Positions 17,912 through 26,811 of a DNA stretch of 64,000 bases are shown here, piece after piece. How positions within the stretch are numbered: position 1 is the first letter of the stretch; every line of letters starts with the position of its first letter. Both the position numbers and the translations under genes were made by a program. Location: assembly GCA_038146805.1 (NCBI GenBank), contig JAYQSH010000003.1:192925-256924 (forward strand), read 5' to 3'. The notes below the pieces were generated by a model, which was not told the origin of the DNA, did not search any database, and saw only the letters and a program-made list of their open reading frames with translations. The DNA is from CAIYXB01 sp038146805 (GTDB lineage: Bacteria; Cyanobacteriota; Vampirovibrionia; LMEP-6097).

Positions 17912-18859
17912 ACAAGTAAGTCTAAGGAGCTTTTACACGATAATGAAGAACCTAGAAGTTTAGAAACAGCTATCACTCAGGATGAAAGAAAAAAAGTAGT
18001 TTTGGATTTTCTCACTAGTGTTACTAACAAAATATTTGCTTATTCAAATGCGTTTACAGAAAATTTCGACTTAAGGGCTGTTATGGATTATTTGATGAAG
18101 CATGAGTCTGGGATTGATACAACTAGTTTTAATAAAGGTGAGACAGTTGTAAGAGATTTTGTCTCTTCATTAGTAGAGTTTATAAAAAAAGTTTTTGTAG
18201 GTTTTAAGGGCGTGCTTCCAAACCCGTAATAAGTATCTCGAGTCTTTAGATTTGGGCATAAGTAGGGTTTGGTTAGACACGCCTAACACAAGAATCAAAC
18301 ACCGCCGCTTAGTGAGTTTCACGCAGTGAAACAAGCCAAGCGTAAGGTCGTTTGTGGGACTGATTTCTGACCCCATTTGCTAGTGATTTTAACATTTCAC
18401 TGTATTTTAAAATTCAAAATGGGGTTTGGAATCAGTCCCTTTAAAGTTAATCTTGATAAATCAATTTTGGATACAGAATCAGATTTTACTTTAAGGCAAG
18501 GTGCTTCTTCAGTTGTTAAATTTCATGGTGCAAGTTCTAGTAAATTTGAGGAATACTTTGCTGATGATCTATCTTTAAATATGCTGAAGCCTGATACCTT
18601 TTCAGAATCAACGTTGCCTCAGTATATTATTGACTGTGAACACCCTGGTCAATACTTGAACTTAAAGACATATTCCAAAATAGATAGAGCAAATAGTAAA
18701 AGATATGATTTCTTAATTGCAGGTGACAAGAGAGAATCACTTCCACATAGAGACCGTGGCAAGATGATATACTATATCACTAAGCTTGACGAAAAAGAAA
18801 ATAAGTTACATTTACATAGGTTTACACCAAAGAAAGAGTCCGAAATTTATGAAGCGTGA
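17912..18859 (+). pseudogene. Gene interrupted in frame by a 232-bp mobile repeat
   Basis: An open frame without a usable ATG runs from 17912 (TSKSKELLHDNEEP) to residue FVGF at 18205, enters the repeat, and stops there at 18227-18229. Past the repeat the same frame resumes at 18440 (KVNLDKSILDTESDF) and ends at 18859. TTTAA flanks the repeat on both sides (18203-18207 and 18440-18444). Removing the repeat and one TTTAA rejoins the protein exactly as VGFKVNLDKS. The protein is soluble and unrecognised. The 5' end appears truncated as well. Confidence 0.82.
18208..18439 (+). mobile_element. 232-bp structured non-autonomous mobile repeat, full copy
   Basis: This is nearly identical to the copies at 7066-7297 and 36631-36862. 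It starts GGGCGTGCTTCCAAACCC and ends GGGGTTTGGAATCAGTCCC. It is flanked by a perfect TTTAA duplication and splits an open frame that can be rejoined exactly, which shows it moves by insertion with a 5-bp target duplication. It has no coding capacity and no transposase with matching ends is in the window. Confidence 0.9.
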
Positions 18860-18889
18860 AAAAGATTTTATAAGACTTGATAACTACTT

Positions 18890-19702
18890 ATGGATTCAAA
18901 TTTTATAACTCAGCTAATTAGCTCCTTTGCCTTTGGAGGGATTTTAGTTGCTATGCAAGCGACTATTGCCGAACGAGCTAATAAAAAATTAGCTGGCTTA
19001 GTTTTGACTTTTCCTTCTACTGCAATTGTTAGTTTCTTTTTTATTTGGCAAGTTTTGAGTGTTCAAGATTTTCAACGTGCCTTGGCGCCCGTGCCTGCAA
19101 CAATGGGCATATCACTCTTGTTTATTTATGTTTATATAAAATCTTTTCAAACAGTTCAAAAGTTGAATTTGCAAAAATCAATGCAAATTCTACTAGCGAT
19201 TTTAATTTCAATATCGTTTTGGGCTTTATGCGCCATTGCTATTTTAAAAAGTCAACTAACTAATATATGGTTCTCACTCTGTATCTCTACTCTATTGATA
19301 CTTGTTACAAAATTTTTACTAAGCAGAGAGACTCTTTGTACCCAACCCCTTCCTGACATTAGATATACCTGGCTACAGAAATTATTACGTATAGTATTTT
19401 CAGGTGGTGTGATATCTACTACGGTATTTCTTGCCAAAACAATGGGACCGATATGGGGAGGTATTTTTAGTATGTTTCCAGCTGCTTATATTTCTTCGTT
19501 ACTGATGTATAGCCCAAACTATAATCATAGATTCATGTATAGAGCATATTACAGTGCGCCAAAAGGTATTTTAGGATTGCTGATTTTTACCTTTGTAGCA
19601 CTTTGGACTTTCCCTTTATTTGGTAATATTGTAGGTACTTTAGCGGCTGTTTTTTCAAGCTTTATATACTCTTTTCTGATTCATTATTTCAGCGAGGACT
19701 AA
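18890..19702 (+). CDS. Multi-pass membrane protein, DUF3147-like
   Basis: A 270-residue protein with about eight hydrophobic helices and almost no soluble loops. The early AERANKKLAGLVLTFPSTAI and the later TMGPIWGGIFSMFPAAYISSL segments form two similar halves (a glycine-rich turn followed by FPS/FPA), typical of small duplicated membrane proteins such as DUF3147. The function is unknown. It starts with ATG 30 bases after the broken gene. Confidence 0.6.
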   Translation: MDSNFITQLISSFAFGGILVAMQATIAERANKKLAGLVLTFPSTAIVSFFFIWQVLSVQDFQRALAPVPATMGISLLFIYVYIKSFQTVQKLNLQKSMQILLAILISISFWALCAIAILKSQLTNIWFSLCISTLLILVTKFLLSRETLCTQPLPDIRYTWLQKLLRIVFSGGVISTTVFLAKTMGPIWGGIFSMFPAAYISSLLMYSPNYNHRFMYRAYYSAPKGILGLLIFTFVALWTFPLFGNIVGTLAAVFSSFIYSFLIHYFSED

Positions 19703-19755
19703 ATTCTAATAATAAAGACTGTTAAGTTATTACATATTTGCCATAATCTGGTATT

Positions 19756-20435
19756 ATGTTTAATTTGGCAAAAATGATTTCCGGTGAGCTAGGTAGATTG
19801 CAAGATGTTCTTGCTGCTAGAAGAGAAGCCGTAGAGTCAAATGTCAATGCCAAGGTGCACCAGATAGCGTATCACCTGCTGAAAAGAAATTACTTGCATC
19901 TGTTCCCGAAACAAATTCTAATGATAGCGAAGCTCAACTTGAAGGCTTTGCAACTAATTTAAAATCTTTTGTTGAAACAAACTCAAAATTTGTTTCTAAG
20001 TTTGTGAATACTTTGTTAGATAAATTTATAGGCATGACCCCTCCTTTAGAAGATGCTTCATCTTCCGCTACACAGAAAGGTTTTAATAAAACCAATTTAA
20101 CTAATAGGCTGGTTCAAGCATTTCGTGATGCGCAGAAAGCTCTAACTAAGCAAATACACAATAGTGTCGGATTGCACCTCACGAATGATACAACTGTTGA
20201 AACAATTGATGGTAAACCACAATTAATGATTGATGGGCCTAAAGTAGTTTCAAAGTCTGACTATGACAATTTACCTTCTGCTAAAGCGGTTCCAGTAAAA
20301 GATGGCGAGAGAGATGAAACTTTGCCAGTTGCCAAAGTAACTCCAGTAGCAATAGTTGTTGATATTACTATGAGTCAACTCTCGAAACAATTCGTTCCAG
20401 GGGAAGCTCAGCCTCTTAATTCTACAGCTGCTTAA
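19756..20435 (+). pseudogene. Frameshifted gene for a secreted-effector-like or structural protein
   Basis: The first frame starts at 19756 (MFNLAKMISGELGRLQ) and reads to about NVNAK near 19850. The continuation is in another frame (GAPDSVSPAEKKLLASVPET, then FVETNSKFVSKFVNTLLDKF) and runs to the stop at 20435. One missing base near 19850 explains the break. The combined ~226-residue product is Ser/Thr/Asn/Lys-rich with no membrane segment, similar in composition to the other lineage-specific proteins here. I do not recognise the family. Confidence 0.6.
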
Positions 20436-20440
20436 TTTAC

Positions 20441-21442
20441 CTATAGTGAGGGAACTTCATTTAAGTAATCTCGCTCCCAAATCAATCTATGTTTATCAAC
20501 AGCAATATTTCCTCCCGATAGAATTACTAAAATATTTTGAGCTTTGTCATAAGCATTATTTTTTAAATGTTCTACTACTGCCGCCATTGCTAAAGCTGAG
20601 CTTGGTTCAATATTAATTTTCAAGAGATGAGTTAACCATTGAGTCCAATAAAGAATTTTTTCTTCTTCAACTTCAATAAAATCATCAAGCTTTTTTAGAT
20701 ATTCAAAAGTGATATCTGCAACATGAAGCGTCATAACACCGTCACAGATTGTATTGGGGCTATGATCAAAGCTATAAATTTTTCCATCTCTTAGTGATCT
20801 TGCGGCATCATTTGCAGTAATCGGTTCACAACCTAAAACTTTTGATGAGGGTGATAATTCTTGGGCAGCCAAGAAAGTACCACTAAGAAGTCCTCCTCCT
20901 CCACATGGGGCGATAATTAAATCTGGCGATGTTTGCAAATCTTCTAATGCTTCATAACATGCACTACCCTGACCTTCAATAACTTTAGGATTTGCATATG
21001 GATGAATGAAATAGTAGCCTTTATCAATAAACTCATTTACTCTAGCTTCTGCTTCATTTCTATCCTCTGTGATTACAAGATTAGCTCCGTAAGATTTTGT
21101 AGCTTGTTGTTTTAACGCAGAAGCATATTTTGGCATCAAAATAGTTGCTTCAATTCCCAAGGTTTTTGCAGCAAAAGCAACACCTTGAGCATGATTACCG
21201 GAACTAAAAGCAACTACTTTCTTTGGTAGTTGATTTTCTTCTTTTAGACTGAGTAAAACATTAAGTGCCCCTCTAGCTTTAAAAGCTCCGACTTTCTGAA
21301 GTAGCTCAGCTTTAAAGAAAAACTTGTGTCCCAAGAACGAATTTAAAAGTTCTGAAGAAAGTATCGCAGTACGATGCAGGTAAGGTCTGAGCCTTGTTGC
21401 AGCTTTTTTTACAATAATTTCTTGATTCTTACTCTCTTTCAA
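20441..21442 (-). CDS. Threonine dehydratase / serine racemase-type PLP enzyme
   Basis: A 333-residue fold-type II PLP enzyme. The catalytic lysine is in KVGAFKARGALN, SSGNHAQGVAFAAK binds the cofactor phosphate region, CGGGGLLSGTFLAA is the glycine-rich loop, and ILVILSGGNI closes the active site. It lacks the C-terminal ACT regulatory domain of biosynthetic IlvA, so it is more likely a catabolic threonine/serine dehydratase or a racemase. It starts at ATG 21442 and stands alone. Confidence 0.88.
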   Translation of the reverse strand: MKESKNQEIIVKKAATRLRPYLHRTAILSSELLNSFLGHKFFFKAELLQKVGAFKARGALNVLLSLKEENQLPKKVVAFSSGNHAQGVAFAAKTLGIEATILMPKYASALKQQATKSYGANLVITEDRNEAEARVNEFIDKGYYFIHPYANPKVIEGQGSACYEALEDLQTSPDLIIAPCGGGGLLSGTFLAAQELSPSSKVLGCEPITANDAARSLRDGKIYSFDHSPNTICDGVMTLHVADITFEYLKKLDDFIEVEEEKILYWTQWLTHLLKINIEPSSALAMAAVVEHLKNNAYDKAQNILVILSGGNIAVDKHRLIWERDYLNEVPSL

Positions 21443-21503
21443 AAATTTGACATTTATATTAACTATATGTTTAAAACATCATTTATTATAGCTCAAACTT
21501 TTT

Positions 21504-21606
21504 AAGCGGCGGTGTTTGATTCTTTTGTTAGGCGTGTCTAACCAAACCCTACTTATGCCCAAATCTAAAGACTCGAGATACTTATTACGGGTTTGGAAGC
21601 ACGCCC
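21504..21606 (-). repeat. Partial inverted copy of the 232-bp repeat
   Basis: This is the reverse complement of the first 103 bases of the element at 18208. It keeps the first palindrome and stops at the start of the central hairpin (CCGCCGCTT). Its loss of the right end matches a deletion at the hairpin. It lies in the gap between the PLP enzyme and the next minus-strand gene. Confidence 0.88.
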
Positions 21607-21673
21607 TTAATACTTAAGGTTCACGAGCTTGAGTAATAGTCGAATACAAATTGCCAATCATTGATTCTGCTTA

Positions 21674-22252
21674 TTATGCAGCTAATCGATCGCAAGAGAC
21701 TCTAGCATCTACCACACCAAATTTATTAGCTAAGCCATCAATTTCAAGATTTGACACTAATGGTTTTTGTCGCATTAATAATCGCCTAGGCATGGATTGT
21801 GTTAAACTGCAAGAAATTCTATCTAAAACTACTTCTTGACTTTCTGCTGGCTGCATATAATTGAGTACTATCTTTAACTCGGGAAAATCAGGAAAAGTAA
21901 TATGGTAAATACCTGCATACGGATTTTCTCTCTGTGGATCAATTTTTTTAACATCTATACTTATATTTTGACCATTAAGCGTAATAGTACGAGCTCCTGA
22001 CCTAAAGCTAGGATTTGTGGTTTGTATGCCTAATGTTTTTAAAAAAACTTTTAATTCATTAAGAAAAGGTCTTGATTCAATTGGTGGTATAATATGAGGA
22101 CCTACTTGTATAGGACTATAACGACTATAATTTTCAATTGCTTCATTTATTTTTTTAAGAATTTTGGGTAAACTTCTAGATATTTCTTTTTTTACACCTT
22201 GACCATTATCTGTTGGTTGATATCTAGCGGTAGATGTTCTAAAAATTCTCAT
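21674..22252 (-). CDS. Hypothetical protein of 192 residues
   Basis: A soluble protein with a conserved-looking middle: SGARTITLNGQNISIDVKKI followed by YAGIYHITFPDFPELKIVLN, suggesting a small beta-rich domain. I do not recognise it. No signal peptide or membrane helix is visible. The start is ATG 22252. It lies between the partial repeat copy and the inverted-repeat element at 22318-22500. Confidence 0.5.
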   Translation of the reverse strand: MRIFRTSTARYQPTDNGQGVKKEISRSLPKILKKINEAIENYSRYSPIQVGPHIIPPIESRPFLNELKVFLKTLGIQTTNPSFRSGARTITLNGQNISIDVKKIDPQRENPYAGIYHITFPDFPELKIVLNYMQPAESQEVVLDRISCSLTQSMPRRLLMRQKPLVSNLEIDGLANKFGVVDARVSCDRLAA

Positions 22253-22317
22253 ACATAAAATTGTATCACACTTTAGAACACTTTGCTCAAAAAGATCTTA
22301 AATTAAGCCGAACCTTA

Positions 22318-22500
22318 TAAACTGATGCTCTAAACTCCACCTGAATCTTATAAAAGCCTTTAAAACAAAGATATTTTAAGACTTTTTTGATTCATGTAGC
22401 GCCACGCTGTAAATACAAAATAAAATTATCAAAAGTCTTTTAGTTATATAGGTTTTTTGAAGATTTATATTTCCAGGTGGAGTTTAGAGCATCAGTTAGT
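22318..22500. mobile_element. 183-bp MITE-like element with 24-bp perfect inverted repeats
   Basis: The arms at 22320-22343 and 22474-22497 are perfect inverse copies (outer part AACTGATGCTCTAAACTCCA). GAACCTTA occurs directly outside both ends (22310-22317 and 22501-22508), an 8-bp target duplication. The interior is AT-rich and non-coding. Eight-base duplications are common for several IS families, including IS256, ISL3 and IS1595. The ISL3 ends at 44.8 and 46.1 kb do not match these arms, so its transposase is not in view. Confidence 0.88.
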
Positions 22501-22508
22501 GAACCTTA

Positions 22509-22791
22509 GTTTACGAGAAGCTCCATTTCCCTTGTTTTTTCAAGGATTTATGGAGTTTCACTCCACAATGCTTAAGATTCAAGACGTATTCGTAGATTTT
22601 AGAAGCGTATTTGATCGCCAGCTACTAAATTAGACACTAAAGTGAAATAAGAGGATCAGCCTCAGGGTAATCACTCAAAATGAGCTTATAGTTTTACAAA
22701 AAAATCCTTATGCTAAAATATGTATTTACGGCTAGCCGGAGCAATTCAACTTTATGTTGAATTGTGTATTTTGTATATGCCTAACTAAAAA
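22509..22791. other. Gene-free stretch with one perfect hairpin
   Basis: No gene is seen. A perfect 9-bp hairpin, CAATTCAAC and GTTGAATTG around a five-base loop, lies at 22742-22764, only 28 bases before the next gene start. Without a T-run it is more likely a leader structure than a terminator. Confidence 0.4.
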
Positions 22792-23880
22792 ATGCAAATA
22801 ACAAATAACAATAGGGCCAATAAATCAGTAGTTGCCAAGCAAAATGAGCAAACTGCTGATTTGCCTATGGAAAATATCAACCCTGATCTTCAGCCCGAAA
22901 TAAATTTAGACTATGATTTGGCAACAGATTTTGACAACAAAAAAACAGATACTGAAAAATCTTTTATCCAAATAGTCAACCAAAAAATCATGCCCACAAG
23001 TGCATTTGGTTCTGCGATTATCAATCTAGTAAGTGCACCACTTAGATTGTTTGAAGATAGTAATCCAATCAAAAAAATAATTAATAACATAAGTATGCTA
23101 AGTACCAAAATTAATCTTGCTTTGGTTGGAGCCATGGGGATGTACACTGCTCATGAACAAAAAAATCCATTACTCTTGTTTTCTTATGCTGTTGAAGCTT
23201 TGTCGACTATTTTTGATTTAAGAAAAATTTATCTCTTTAGAGGTATTGCAACAGGAATAGACGGTGCAGTTGGCGCTTTTAAAGAAAGACACGAAACTCA
23301 AAATCCTGGCAAAGATTTTATTCACAAAAATTATACAGAAGGATTTCAGACTTGTAAAAAACACTTTGTAGATATCATCAAAGAATTTTATGACAGTATC
23401 AAGAAAAATCCATTGTCAATTTTTAAACCAAAAGGTCAGCACACCCTTGTTGGCTCTTCTTTGATGATGGTTTTTGGTTCTATATTTGGCATGACTATCA
23501 ACGAAAAGCTTGGTGCTTTTTTTAGAGACATTTTTGGCGGTTTAAATGATGTTGGTTTAGTACAACTTGATAACAGTAAAACAGCAAGAAATGCTGGAAT
23601 TTTTTATTTGATGGGTACTTTCAAAGATTTCATTGCGAGATTCTTTAATGAAGCAAACGCAGAAAAATATGGTATCAAAGAAGTTGAAAAATTCAAACGC
23701 GGTAGAGATGTTATGCATGAACTAGCATTAGCCTTTGATAAACTTGGTCAATTTTTCTTTTTGAGATACAACCAAGAAAAAAATAAAACTGAAGCAATGC
23801 CTAATGTAAATAGAACATCAGAATATGTTTTTGATCCAAGAACAATGCATAATCAATTAGTAACGCAACAAGCGGCTTAA
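22792..23880 (+). CDS. Lineage-specific protein with hydrophobic segments
   Basis: A 362-residue unknown protein. Residues 1-60 are polar and low-complexity (NNNRANKSVV). After that come amphipathic and hydrophobic segments: SAIINLVSAPLRLFEDSN, INLALVGAMGMYTAHEQK and LVGSSLMMVFGSIFGMTINE. The C-terminus is helical, with the ARFFNEANAEKYGI stretch. Similar architecture, and weakly similar motifs, occur in the proteins at 26812, 30856 and 49476, which may form a family. Its stop overlaps the convergent panD by four bases. Confidence 0.6.
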   Translation: MQITNNNRANKSVVAKQNEQTADLPMENINPDLQPEINLDYDLATDFDNKKTDTEKSFIQIVNQKIMPTSAFGSAIINLVSAPLRLFEDSNPIKKIINNISMLSTKINLALVGAMGMYTAHEQKNPLLLFSYAVEALSTIFDLRKIYLFRGIATGIDGAVGAFKERHETQNPGKDFIHKNYTEGFQTCKKHFVDIIKEFYDSIKKNPLSIFKPKGQHTLVGSSLMMVFGSIFGMTINEKLGAFFRDIFGGLNDVGLVQLDNSKTARNAGIFYLMGTFKDFIARFFNEANAEKYGIKEVEKFKRGRDVMHELALAFDKLGQFFFLRYNQEKNKTEAMPNVNRTSEYVFDPRTMHNQLVTQQAA

Positions 23881-24272
23881 ACAAGCTCAGCGTATTTTGT
23901 TTGTGCTTCTTGCTTATCAAGCATTTTTAAAACACGATTATTGCCATCCACTAAAGCTATTTTAGGTTTATGATCTTTAATTTGACTTTGCTCTATGTGT
24001 GCATAAGAACAAATAATCACTAAATCACCAACATTCATTAAATGAGCTGCAGCACCATTGATACAAATCATGCCACTACCAGCCGGAGCTTCAATAACAT
24101 AAGTCGTTAAACGATTACCATTACTAATATTTAACACCTGCACTTGTTCGTTTTCAACAAGTCCTGTCGCTTCTAATAAATCTTTATCAACACTAATGCT
24201 GCCAACATAGTCTAAGTCAGCTTGGGTTACTGTTGCTCTATGAATTTTACTGCTTAATAGTGTCTTGAACAT
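23877..24272 (-). CDS. panD: Aspartate 1-decarboxylase
   Basis: A 131-residue pyruvoyl enzyme that makes beta-alanine for pantothenate and CoA. The self-processing site is visible as YVGSISVD (cleavage between Gly and Ser near residue 25), preceded by SKIHRATVTQADL and followed by the conserved NGAAAHLMNVGD that forms the active site. The length is normal. Its start lies 26 bases inside the end of infC, so the two genes overlap and are probably coupled, an unusual pairing. Confidence 0.96.
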   Translation of the reverse strand: MFKTLLSSKIHRATVTQADLDYVGSISVDKDLLEATGLVENEQVQVLNISNGNRLTTYVIEAPAGSGMICINGAAAHLMNVGDLVIICSYAHIEQSQIKDHKPKIALVDGNNRVLKMLDKQEAQTKYAELV

Positions 24273-24870
24273 CTTCTAATTCTTTCTTGGCTTCTTGCTC
24301 TTGACGTAATTTGATTTTTTGTTTATCAGCGCCCGGCAAAATAAAAACAATTATTGACCTTCCAGCTATTCTATCAGGTATCGGCTCTCCAGTGCCATGA
24401 TCCATTACATCATCAATAAACTTACGCGCCATATCTTTGGCTCTATTTAAATGCTGCATTTCTCTACCCTTAAGAGTAATATTTAATTTAACTTTTTTTC
24501 CTTTATCTAAAAACTCTTTTGCTCTTTTTAAACGAGTATTGTAATCACCTATGGCAATGTTATAACCCATTTTTACTTCTTTATAATCTGAACCTTGCTT
24601 TTTCTTAGTTGATTTATCTTTTTTACTTTGTTCAAATTTATACTTTCCGTAATCTAAAATTTTTGCAATTGGAACATCTGTTTTATCAGAAACAACAAAC
24701 AAATCTAACTCAGCGGCTTGTGCTAAACGCAAAGCCTCATCTTTAGAAATTTGTCCTAAATTATTTCCATCTTGATCTATAACTTGTAAAAGTTTTGCTC
24801 TGATATGTTCGTTAAGAGGAATATTTATTCTTGGCCTACGTGGCTTAAATCTTACTTTGTTATTTTGCAT
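24247..24870 (-). CDS. infC: Translation initiation factor IF-3
   Basis: A 207-residue IF-3. The N-domain (RINIPLNEHIRAKLLQVI, ALRLAQAAELDLFVVS), the Lys-rich linker, and the C-domain (EVKMGYNIAIGDYNTRLKRA, KVKLNITLKGREMQHLN) are all present, with a charged C-terminal tail. It starts with a normal ATG rather than the rare AUU used for autoregulation in enterobacteria. It is not in the common infC-rpmI-rplT operon: rpmI and rplT lie 8 kb away on the other strand, and infC instead overlaps panD. Confidence 0.96.
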   Translation of the reverse strand: MQNNKVRFKPRRPRINIPLNEHIRAKLLQVIDQDGNNLGQISKDEALRLAQAAELDLFVVSDKTDVPIAKILDYGKYKFEQSKKDKSTKKKQGSDYKEVKMGYNIAIGDYNTRLKRAKEFLDKGKKVKLNITLKGREMQHLNRAKDMARKFIDDVMDHGTGEPIPDRIAGRSIIVFILPGADKQKIKLRQEQEAKKELEDVQDTIKQ

Positions 24871-24993
24871 AATAATCTAAAACAAATTTTTCCTCTTTTT
24901 TATTCATCATGTAAATTCTACCCTAAATTAACCAATACTAATCAACAAGAACTGTTTATTTTACAGATATTTTCTAAATTTTACACAAATTGA

Positions 24994-25944
24994 TTATTTA
25001 CTTAGCCTGAGAGAATGCTTTTCTTCTATCTTTTTACAAAACTCTAAACAAGAAACAAAAGCTTCAGCACTTGCTATGCCCTTACCAACAATATCGTAAC
25101 CAGTTCCATGATCAACACTTAGCCTTAAATATGGAAGACCTACAGTTAAGTTTATTGCTCTCAAAGCACCAATACCTTTGACCAAAGGTAAAACCTGATC
25201 ATGGTAACAAGCCACATACAAATCAAAATCAAGTTTTTCATTTTTTAAAAATTTTTGTGCGGCAAAAGCAAATAAAGCATCGGCAGAAAAACAACCTTGA
25301 ATATTTGCATTATATTTTTTTGCTGTATCTTCAATAATTTTTTTCATAAACAAATTTTCTTCTAAACCAATAATGCCATTTTCTCCAGCATGAGGATTTA
25401 AACCAGCGACAGCAATATTTGGATCAGCTATCTTAAAAATGTTTTTTAAGGCGTGCAAAGAATTTACCAAAACAGCTGACAGCCTTTGTTCTAAAGTTAA
25501 AGAAACATCTTTGATTGGCACATGCCTTGTTGCAAGCACTGTTCTAAATTCATCTAAAACAAAAAACATTTCAATTTGTTCTCGAGTTAAATTATTTAGT
25601 TGCGCTAGTAATTCTGTTTGACCTGAAACTTGAATTTGTGCAAGCCAAAGTGATTCTTTAGCAACAGGACCAGTAATTAAATAATCTGCCTCTTTTGCTA
25701 AACACATTTGATTTGCATATTGCAAAACTTCAAGGGCATGTTGCCCAGCTTGCGCTGAAGGCTTAGCTTTTGTGATGGTTTTGAGTTTATTTTGGTAATC
25801 AAATTTTTCATCAACCAAAATGAAATTAAATAAATCTTGATCCATTTCCTTTAAAAACTTTTGATATATTTCAGGACCAATGCCACCTAGATCACCCAAG
25901 GTAAAAGCGATAGTTTTTTTGGCATTAGATTTATTAACTCTCAT
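24994..25944 (-). CDS. pdxA: 4-hydroxythreonine-4-phosphate dehydrogenase
   Basis: An enzyme of the DXP-dependent vitamin B6 pathway. GDLGGIGPE near the start binds nucleotide or phosphate. GLNPHAGENGIIGLEE, CYHDQVLPLVK and SVDHGTGYDIVGKGIA carry the metal-binding histidines. I start at ATG 25944 (MRVNKSNAKK, 316 residues). The frame stays open upstream to 26037, but that extension is Cys-rich, unlike the family, and would cover the hpf promoter. Confidence 0.94.
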   Translation of the reverse strand: MRVNKSNAKKTIAFTLGDLGGIGPEIYQKFLKEMDQDLFNFILVDEKFDYQNKLKTITKAKPSAQAGQHALEVLQYANQMCLAKEADYLITGPVAKESLWLAQIQVSGQTELLAQLNNLTREQIEMFFVLDEFRTVLATRHVPIKDVSLTLEQRLSAVLVNSLHALKNIFKIADPNIAVAGLNPHAGENGIIGLEENLFMKKIIEDTAKKYNANIQGCFSADALFAFAAQKFLKNEKLDFDLYVACYHDQVLPLVKGIGALRAINLTVGLPYLRLSVDHGTGYDIVGKGIASAEAFVSCLEFCKKIEEKHSLRLSK

Positions 25945-25975
25945 TTTCAATATACATATTATAACTCTACGGTGG

Positions 25976-25981
25976 TATAAT
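25976..25981 (+). promoter_or_regulatory. Probable -10 box for hpf
   Basis: A perfect TATAAT lies 39 bases before the hpf start, in the divergent gap between pdxA and hpf. No good -35 box is visible at the usual spacing. Confidence 0.45.
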
Positions 25982-26019
25982 AAAGATACAGGTTTTATAA
26001 AAGGAAGGATACAAGACTT

Positions 26020-26634
26020 ATGACAGTTGGAGCACAAACTATTATAGAAGGCAGAAATTTTGAAATTACACCTGCCATTAGAGAATATGCAGAATCAAAA
26101 CTAGAAAAAGTTCATAACCATTTTGACACAATCATACAGAATCACGATATTAGAGTATTGCTGTCACTTACAGCAGCTAAGACAGAAAATCAAAAAGCAG
26201 AAGTAACAATTAACCTTAAAGGCGGTCATACAATACGTTGTCATGCTTCACAAGACAATGTTTATGCGGCTTTGGACCTTGTTGTTGACAAGATTGAAGC
26301 GCAACTTAGAAAATACAAAACAAAAATCTACAGTAAAATTCATAGTGGCAAGAGCGTTAAAGAATACGGACTTGACGAAAACCTTGATGCTGAGGCGGTT
26401 CCCGCGGAAGTACTTGAGAACCTAGCAAGTTACCAAAGTCCCAAAATCATAAAAGTTAAAAGATTTGAAATGCAACCACTAGAACCAGAACAAGCTGTCG
26501 AAATGTTAGATGACTGTGGTCATCCTTTTTATATGTTTTTGAATGTATTTTCAAATAAAATTGCTTGCGTCTACAAAAGAGAAGATGGGGGTTATGGCTT
26601 AATCGAACCCGAATTTTTACAAGTAGATAAATAA
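26020..26634 (+). CDS. hpf: Ribosome hibernation promoting factor, long form
   Basis: A 204-residue long HPF (LrtA type). The N-terminal ribosome-binding domain (IEGRNFEITPAIREYAESKL, VTINLKGGHTIRCHASQDN, AALDLVVDKIEAQLRKYK) is followed by a linker and the C-terminal dimerisation domain (KRFEMQPLEPEQAVEML, HPFYMFLNVFSNKIACVY, REDGGYGLIEP). Long HPF makes 100S ribosome dimers in stress. AAAGGAAGG lies upstream of the ATG and a clear terminator follows, so the gene is a single-gene unit. Confidence 0.95.
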   Translation: MTVGAQTIIEGRNFEITPAIREYAESKLEKVHNHFDTIIQNHDIRVLLSLTAAKTENQKAEVTINLKGGHTIRCHASQDNVYAALDLVVDKIEAQLRKYKTKIYSKIHSGKSVKEYGLDENLDAEAVPAEVLENLASYQSPKIIKVKRFEMQPLEPEQAVEMLDDCGHPFYMFLNVFSNKIACVYKREDGGYGLIEPEFLQVDK

Positions 26635-26666
26635 AATTAGGGGTTTATACCTAAATATAATTTTTC

Positions 26667-26701
26667 AAAGGCTATTTTTTTACTAAATAGCCTTTTTTTT
26701 T
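26667..26701 (+). terminator. Rho-independent terminator after hpf
   Basis: AAAGGCTATTT (26667-26677) pairs with AAATAGCCTTT (26685-26695), continuing into a run of nine T. This is the clearest intrinsic terminator in the window. Confidence 0.92.
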
Positions 26702-26811
26702 GTAAAAACGGCAATATGTATTGCGACAGATTTACATAAATGCTAATATTTTATTTATATTTACGGATTTTATAATCTGTAAAATATCTAAGCATAAAGC
26801 GACTTTTGTAA

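Noticed and set aside
18377..18439. ATG inside the 232-bp repeat as start of the 18377-18859 gene
   Set aside because: The first 21 codons come from the repeat, and the same codons open an unrelated frame at 36800; the real gene continues from upstream of the insertion.
22318..22500. MITE driven by the ISL3 element in this window
   Set aside because: The ISL3 ends (TTTTGTGTAA...) share no sequence with the 24-bp arms.
25945..26037. Longer pdxA start
   Set aside because: The extension is Cys-rich and unlike the family, and would overlap the hpf ribosome site and promoter.
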